DNA of 64,000 bases from Pseudoramibacter fermentans. Its GTDB lineage: Bacteria; Bacillota; Clostridia; Eubacteriales; Eubacteriaceae. Positions 58,554 to 64,000 of the stretch are shown one piece after another. The stretch's first letter is position 1. Each line of letters begins with the position of its first letter. Position numbers and translations under genes: made by a program. A model generated the notes under the pieces. The model ran no database searches, was not told the DNA's origin, and saw nothing but the letters and a program-made list of their open reading frames with translations. The stretch lies in assembly GCA_009493725.1 (NCBI GenBank), contig VOGB01000005.1, forward strand, positions 536,335 through 600,334, written 5' to 3'.

Positions 58554-59612
58554 TCAATTACGTCCTTTTTTGATCAGTTTTGCTATCTTTAGTAGAATCC
58601 ACGTACAAACGAAAGACAAAATCAGAACGATAAAAATCAATCCTACAAAGCCCGCAGCACCATAAATATATGGATTGAAGCCCAAAACCTGTGTAAAGGC
58701 TTTGATAAAAATGATATGAATCAAATAAATCCCGAAAGAACAGGAATCGAATTCCAACAGGAAACGGTGGAGCGCATCCGGTGCTTTATTTTTAATATTT
58801 AAAAATATATTGAACACCGCGCACGATGCGACAATAACTACAGGAGAGGAATAAGTCCAAAGCGCTGTCAATGACTTAATATTATTGATCCATCGCAATG
58901 ACGTGAAGCTAACTATTAATATCGTACAAACGACCACGAGTAGAACGCACATTTTTTGATTTAGCTTAATGAGCTGCTTTCTGATTGCATATCCCAAAAA
59001 TAGATAAAAGGGATAAATCGATGCGATGTGTATCGTAAAATTGATATAAATTCCAAACCCTGACAAAACAGGAAAGATCGAAAGAAAAATAAAATAAATA
59101 CCTAAAAAATATTTAAGTTCCAGCTCTGAACAAGCCTGCGCAATTTTTCGATAGATCGGCAGCAGCAGATAAAGACCAATCAGCATATAGAGATACCAGA
59201 GCGGTTTCCAGCTGGTCCCTGTAAAAATCTGCGCAATGCCCTGAATGACCCCGCGGCCCGTGATGCCACTAGGGCTAATCATCATGTCGAAGAACCGATA
59301 AACCATCACAAAAATGACTAGTGCTCTGAACACTCGCAATAAATATTTTCGGTATATTTTTTTAATCGAAATCTCGCGAGACGGATCTAAAAGCAAAGCT
59401 CCAGTGATCATAATAAAACAGGGAACGGCCCACATCATACAATTGGTCACCGCAGATGTTGCCGAATAATTAAAAAGAGAAATGCTGTTCTGAAATTGGT
59501 ACCCGCAAGCGTAGGTCGCGTGCAATACGATAATTGCAATGCACGCGGCTACCCTTAAATAATTGAAGCCAACAATTTGATGTTGGCTTCGATTTAAATC
59601 TGTTGAATTCAT
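58554..59612 (-). CDS. Acyltransferase-3 family integral membrane protein
   Basis: 352 residues from ATG 59612 (MNSTDLNRSQHQ), just after the lipoprotein stop; the longer frame only overlaps the Ser-rich lipoprotein tail. About ten hydrophobic helices; the first carries FNYLRVAACIAIIVLHATYA, the family signature with the active-site His, and SCFIMITG-type motif (VPCFIMITGALLL). Transfers acyl groups (often O-acetyl) to extracellular glycans. Probably modifies wall polymer bound by the neighbouring ChW proteins, by inference. Confidence 0.88.
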   Translation of the reverse strand: MNSTDLNRSQHQIVGFNYLRVAACIAIIVLHATYACGYQFQNSISLFNYSATSAVTNCMMWAVPCFIMITGALLLDPSREISIKKIYRKYLLRVFRALVIFVMVYRFFDMMISPSGITGRGVIQGIAQIFTGTSWKPLWYLYMLIGLYLLLPIYRKIAQACSELELKYFLGIYFIFLSIFPVLSGFGIYINFTIHIASIYPFYLFLGYAIRKQLIKLNQKMCVLLVVVCTILIVSFTSLRWINNIKSLTALWTYSSPVVIVASCAVFNIFLNIKNKAPDALHRFLLEFDSCSFGIYLIHIIFIKAFTQVLGFNPYIYGAAGFVGLIFIVLILSFVCTWILLKIAKLIKKGRN

Positions 59613-59613
59613 A

Positions 59614-60465
59614 TTAATACATCGCTCCATCGCCGACGCATCCACTACTGGATGATCCAGAAGAAGTTGAAGAAGAGTTGCTCCCACCCGAAGAAGCTGA
59701 TGTGCTTGGTGTCGTCCGCCGTACAGTTGTTCCTGTACTGCGGGAAGCAGTCCCAGAGGATTGCGTACGCCGTGTTGATGATGTAGATGAACGCGACGAT
59801 GTTGAGGATGAACGTGTAGACGCCGCCGAGGATGCAGCAGACTGCTGTGCAGCCGCTGCCTGTGCTTGAGCTTGCTGCTGAGCCTTTGCCGCCGCTGCGG
59901 CTTCTGCATCCTTTTTAATCTTCGTTTCGTCGCTTAATGTACTTACTTTTTCTTTTGTCCCTTTTGAAACGTAAGTTAAATAGGCTAAAGACTGATCCTG
60001 ATCGTAGTCGATTTCCATGCTCTTGATATCATCAAACGGCACATTGTGCAGCTCAATCGTGCTGTTGTCGTCAAAGGTCAATTGAATTGAAAACGAAGCG
60101 TTCAGTTCTTTTGTCGATTTTTTACTGCTCTTTTGAATGGCCATCTTCGCGTTGTAATACAACCGACGTTTCTGGCCATTGGTGAATGGCTTTTTCGTCG
60201 TGATCATGTTTTTGGGATACGCATCCATCGACGAATCTTTGATTGTAAAGCCCGTAATAGTTTTGCCCGTTTTATTCGTCGTATTAATCGCATATACGTA
60301 TTTTCCGCTTTGCACTTTTCCTATTGCCGGCAGACTGCTTTTCTTTGTCGCCTTTTTCTGCACCGTCTGACTGCTGCCGCATCCCGCTGCTGCCAACGCA
60401 ATCAGAACAGCACATATCAGGACCAGAAACAGTTTAATCTTGTTTGAAATTCTTAATTCCATCAA
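59614..60465 (-). CDS. Lipoprotein with Ser/Thr-rich C-terminal tail
   Basis: 283 residues. Lipobox LIALAAAGC after a hydrophobic N-terminus marks lipid anchoring on the outer side of the membrane. A beta-rich domain (~45-185: YVYAINTTNKTGKTITGFTI, FSIQLTFDDNSTIELHNVPF) follows, then an Ala/Gln helix (QAQAQAAAAQQ) and ~80 residues of nearly pure Ser/Thr/Gly/Arg ending in GCVGDGAMY. No enzyme motif is seen. The stop lies 1 base from the acyltransferase start, so coupled. Confidence 0.82.
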   Translation of the reverse strand: MMELRISNKIKLFLVLICAVLIALAAAGCGSSQTVQKKATKKSSLPAIGKVQSGKYVYAINTTNKTGKTITGFTIKDSSMDAYPKNMITTKKPFTNGQKRRLYYNAKMAIQKSSKKSTKELNASFSIQLTFDDNSTIELHNVPFDDIKSMEIDYDQDQSLAYLTYVSKGTKEKVSTLSDETKIKKDAEAAAAAKAQQQAQAQAAAAQQSAASSAASTRSSSTSSRSSTSSTRRTQSSGTASRSTGTTVRRTTPSTSASSGGSNSSSTSSGSSSSGCVGDGAMY

Positions 60466-60476
60466 TATTCTCCAAT

Positions 60477-62552
60477 TTATCTAAGCTTCGTGCGATGATA
60501 TTTATAATACCGCCAGGTTTTGGCTTTTCCGTATTTGAAATGAAAAGCCGGCAGATGCAATTCATTGGTCAAATTCGGGTCATACACCCAAGTGCCATCT
60601 TTTTCATCGATTTCCACCCAACTGTGTGGTGCATCGCCGCCGCCAATGTGTGGCACGAATCCGACTACTTGATGTGCATCATAACCTAGAGCGCGTGCCA
60701 TTTCTGTAAATGTCGCCGCCATGACGTAGCAATTCCCACGATGCTGCGTGAATCCAATATTAGCGTACCAGCGAGTTCCCATATTCGGAGAATAGTACTG
60801 ACGCCAATAGGTTAAGCCTGCTGACCAGTTATATGCAGCCCGCAAATTTCTTCCTATATGATTGAGCACAGCGTTTGCCTGTGGATACAGATTCACGTGT
60901 ATATAATGACGGGCAGTCGATCCTGACGCGCCTTCTGATTTAGGTCTTAACACCACCTGCACCGCTTCAATACGCAGACTCCCATTGGAAGTACCGGCCC
61001 ATTCACCATTCTTGGCCCATCCAAGCCATCCGTAATTCTGAACGTGAACCCGATACCAGACATCCATTGCTCCAGATGCATAACCATTCAACTTCATTTG
61101 AACGGCTTCAACTCTCAAGCTCTTGCCCGAGGTCCCGCTATAGGCGCTGCCATTCCGGCTGTCCTGCCATGCCTGCTGATTGCCGATATTTTGGATATGA
61201 GAATGATAAGTAATGTACGAATTATTAGCCAAATTATCTTGTACCGCAACACGGTAACCTTCAATTCTTAAGCCTTTTCCAGTCGTACCGCTGGTTGCAC
61301 CATTTTTACTCCAATCGGTCCAGCCAATATTTTGTACATGCGTCTGATAACTCACACCAAGGTTATCTTTAAACATCGCCTTGGTCAGCTCGGAATGTGA
61401 ATCTCGTCCATTATTACTCGGCGCTGCTTCACCCTTTTTCACCAGCTTGATTTGGATCGCTTCGACACGAAGTGCCAGACCTTCTGTTCCTGAAGATTCA
61501 CCGTTTTTCGCCCATGCCAGCCAACCATAATTCTGGACATGGCACGAATAATACACATCATACTGATTGGCAAGATCTCCGTCCAATTTAATCTGAATGG
61601 CTTCCATACGAAGTCCTTGTCCAGTTGTTCCTGCGTACGCACCGTTCTTTTTCCAATCCTGCCAACCAACATTTTGAACGTGCGCGCGGTAATCGATATT
61701 GCCCGATGTACCCAAATATTCTGGATCAGCCACCTTAATCGCTATGCCTTCAACGCGGAGAGATTTGCCTGTCGTGCCGGCAATTTCCCCATCAGCTTTC
61801 CAGCTCTGTGTCCCAATGTTCTGAACATGAGTATAGTAACTTATCGTATCATAGAGAAAAGCCTTGCTGTTTGCAGATGGCGTATTCACTGGATCATTCG
61901 TTGGCGTTTCACCCTTTTTCACCAGCTTGATCTGCATCGCTTCAACACGAAGCGATTTGCTAACAGTTCCTGCAGGTTCTCCGTTTCGAGCCCAATTCAA
62001 CCATCCGAAATCTTGAACATGTACACGGTAAACAATATCGTATTGATTCGCAAGATCGCCGTTAAGTTTAATCTTGATGGCTTCAACGCGAAGGGCTTTT
62101 CCAGTTGTTCCTGCTAACTCATTTTGATTGTAATCTTTCCAACCAAGGTTCTGAATATGGGCTGAATAACTTAATTTGCTATTGCCCGCATTTTCTAATC
62201 GAACGCGAAAGGCTTCTAAACGGTAACCCTTTCCAATCGTTCCTGCCAATGCGCCATCGGCCACTTCTGATTGTGTTCCAATATTCTGAACATGAGCACT
62301 GTAAATGACGCTCGGAACACTTTGGCCTTGCTGTTCAACTTGAGTTGTATTTTGAGCAGTACTGTCTGTCGTCTCCGAAGTTGGATTTGATGCCGATTTT
62401 GAAGCATTTTCTGATTGCGTTACCACTGCTGCTGTAGATGAAGTTGAATTACCAGACGCTTCGTCTACACCTGCTGCGGAAACACCCACACACGCAAATA
62501 TTCCAATCAGTAGAAAAACTACTAATGATGAAAATACTTTTTTTAATTTCAT
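60477..62552 (-). CDS. Secreted wall protein: nine ChW repeats plus transglutaminase-like domain
   Basis: 691 residues. Signal peptide (VFSSLVVFLLIGIFACVGVSA), a Ser/Thr/Gln linker, nine ChW repeats (~85-560; for example YRVHVQNYGWLGWAKNGEWA) and a C-terminal ~125-residue transglutaminase/protease-like domain with Cys in QHRGNCYVMAATF, His in GDAPHSWVEI and Asp in WVYDPNL. This Cys-His-Asp fold occurs in wall-associated transglutaminases and proteases. First gene of the coupled set ending with the acyltransferase. Substrate not known. Confidence 0.9.
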   Translation of the reverse strand: MKLKKVFSSLVVFLLIGIFACVGVSAAGVDEASGNSTSSTAAVVTQSENASKSASNPTSETTDSTAQNTTQVEQQGQSVPSVIYSAHVQNIGTQSEVADGALAGTIGKGYRLEAFRVRLENAGNSKLSYSAHIQNLGWKDYNQNELAGTTGKALRVEAIKIKLNGDLANQYDIVYRVHVQDFGWLNWARNGEPAGTVSKSLRVEAMQIKLVKKGETPTNDPVNTPSANSKAFLYDTISYYTHVQNIGTQSWKADGEIAGTTGKSLRVEGIAIKVADPEYLGTSGNIDYRAHVQNVGWQDWKKNGAYAGTTGQGLRMEAIQIKLDGDLANQYDVYYSCHVQNYGWLAWAKNGESSGTEGLALRVEAIQIKLVKKGEAAPSNNGRDSHSELTKAMFKDNLGVSYQTHVQNIGWTDWSKNGATSGTTGKGLRIEGYRVAVQDNLANNSYITYHSHIQNIGNQQAWQDSRNGSAYSGTSGKSLRVEAVQMKLNGYASGAMDVWYRVHVQNYGWLGWAKNGEWAGTSNGSLRIEAVQVVLRPKSEGASGSTARHYIHVNLYPQANAVLNHIGRNLRAAYNWSAGLTYWRQYYSPNMGTRWYANIGFTQHRGNCYVMAATFTEMARALGYDAHQVVGFVPHIGGGDAPHSWVEIDEKDGTWVYDPNLTNELHLPAFHFKYGKAKTWRYYKYHRTKLR

Positions 62553-62701
62553 TGAAATATTAATCCTCCTGTCTTACTCATTTCATCATCTATCTATTAA
62601 ATCATCTTAAAGAAATCTTTACAGCTATTATTATAACGCTACTGAGTCAATTTGCAATTTATTTTTATTTTAATTTAGCCTGTTATCTTTGAAAAAAAAG
62701 T

Positions 62702-62726
62702 AAAAAAAAGAGCGGCGAACCGCTCT
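62702..62726 (-). terminator. Second terminator of the rRNA operon
   Basis: AGAGCGG/CCGCTCT stem, CGAA loop, T-run on the minus strand. Confidence 0.85.
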
Positions 62727-62761
62727 GAAAAAAGATATAAAATTTTATAAATTCGACTCAC

Positions 62762-62796
62762 TAAAAACACCGCCAGCATTTCCGCTGACGGTGTTT
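62762..62796 (-). terminator. First terminator of the rRNA operon
   Basis: AAACACCG/CGGTGTTT stem with inner CAGC/GCTG pairing; TTTTTAG follows on the minus strand, 22 bases after the 5S gene. Confidence 0.85.
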
Positions 62797-62818
62797 GAAA
62801 ATCCAAGCAATAAAAAAA

Positions 62819-62938
62819 GGCTTCGCAACGATCTATCCTCCCAGGCAGCTGCCCGCCAAGTACTTTCGACGTGAGAGAGCTTAACTTCTGTGTTCGGGAT
62901 GGGAACAGGTGTGTCCTCTCTGCTATAGTCACGAAACC
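62819..62938 (-). rRNA. rrf: 5S ribosomal RNA
   Basis: 120 bases whose minus strand carries the conserved 5S core (ACACCTGTTCCCATCCCGAA then CACAGAAGTTAAGCTC). The ends GGTTTCG and CGAAGCC pair to form helix I. Oriented to follow a 23S gene lying to its right on the minus strand. Confidence 0.93.
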
Positions 62939-63014
62939 TATTTAACTAAGTGATTATTCAATTGTTTGAGGTCACTCAAAACAACATAGAGTTTTTTAAG
63001 CGCTTAACACGTCT

Positions 63015-63096
63015 TTGGATCAAGACCTCGGCCGATTAGTACTGGTCAGCTGAACACATTGCTGTGCTTTCACCTCCAGCCTATCACCTGATCGTC
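63015..63096 (-). rRNA. rrl: 23S rRNA, last ~80 bases only (minus strand)
   Basis: Minus strand reads the 3' end of 23S (CTAATCGGCCGAGGTCTTGA, preceded by TGTTCAGCTGACCAG). It stops matching at 63096, where the sequence should continue with the complement of GGCCACTGATAGACGA but instead switches to plus-strand 23S. Confidence 0.88.

Positions 63097-64000
<904 letters not shown>

Overview
The window is a chromosomal contig end from a low-to-mid GC anaerobic Firmicute, most likely a member of the Eubacteriaceae (acetogen or Pseudoramibacter/Eubacterium relatives). Pointers to this are a B12-dependent ribonucleotide reductase, an acetogen-type (AcsA-like) CO dehydrogenase beside an [FeFe] hydrogenase, cell-wall proteins built of clostridial ChW repeats, and a propanediol microcompartment locus. 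The family assignment is inference; no complete 16S is present.

Layout. 1-10.5 kb: murI (cut by the window edge), a secreted polysaccharide deacetylase, nrdJ, then an AT-rich insertion (AlbA/Schlafen-like ATPase gene) bounded on its far side by a second, diverged copy of the nrdJ 3' end that has cut off a PIN toxin gene, then small redox genes and a HAD phosphatase. 10.6-13.9 kb: decayed or mis-assembled LPXTG-like surface proteins. 14.3-15.9 kb: a ParA ATPase gene with a 24-bp-repeat coiled-coil gene and a cupin gene. 16.0-29.8 kb: a complete pdu microcompartment operon on the minus strand, order A B C D E G H K L-like eutJ M N O P S T. 30.0-43.0 kb: metK coupled to a PocR-type two-component system, a second CoA-acylating aldehyde dehydrogenase without a targeting peptide, a glycyl radical diol/glycerol dehydratase with its activase, a small unknown gene, a DJ-1 protein, an [FeFe] hydrogenase and a CO dehydrogenase. 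43.1-49.6 kb: glmS and a type IV pilus/competence-like operon. 49.9-56.8 kb: Sel1 protein, DUF218 protein, nitrilase-family amidase, two decayed genes divergent from a LysR regulator, and a FucO-like lactaldehyde reductase. 56.9-62.6 kb: two ChW-repeat wall proteins (CHAP and transglutaminase-like), an acyltransferase and a lipoprotein. 62.8-64 kb: 5S and 23S rRNA sequence with an internal inversion.

How it fits together. FucO-like reductase can make 1,2-propanediol from lactaldehyde. PduCDE (B12-dependent; reactivated by PduGH, cofactor from PduO/PduS) or the glycyl radical enzyme (B12-independent; needs SAM, and metK lies in the adjacent regulatory operon) dehydrates it to propionaldehyde; PduP converts this to propionyl-CoA inside the shell (PduA, B, K, N, T). 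The PduL homologue has lost its zinc ligands, so the usual lumenal phosphotransacylase step is probably absent. The two most unusual points are an internal insertion in the glycyl radical enzyme that looks like an encapsulation peptide, and a ParA plus coiled-coil pair next to the shell genes that could position the compartments.
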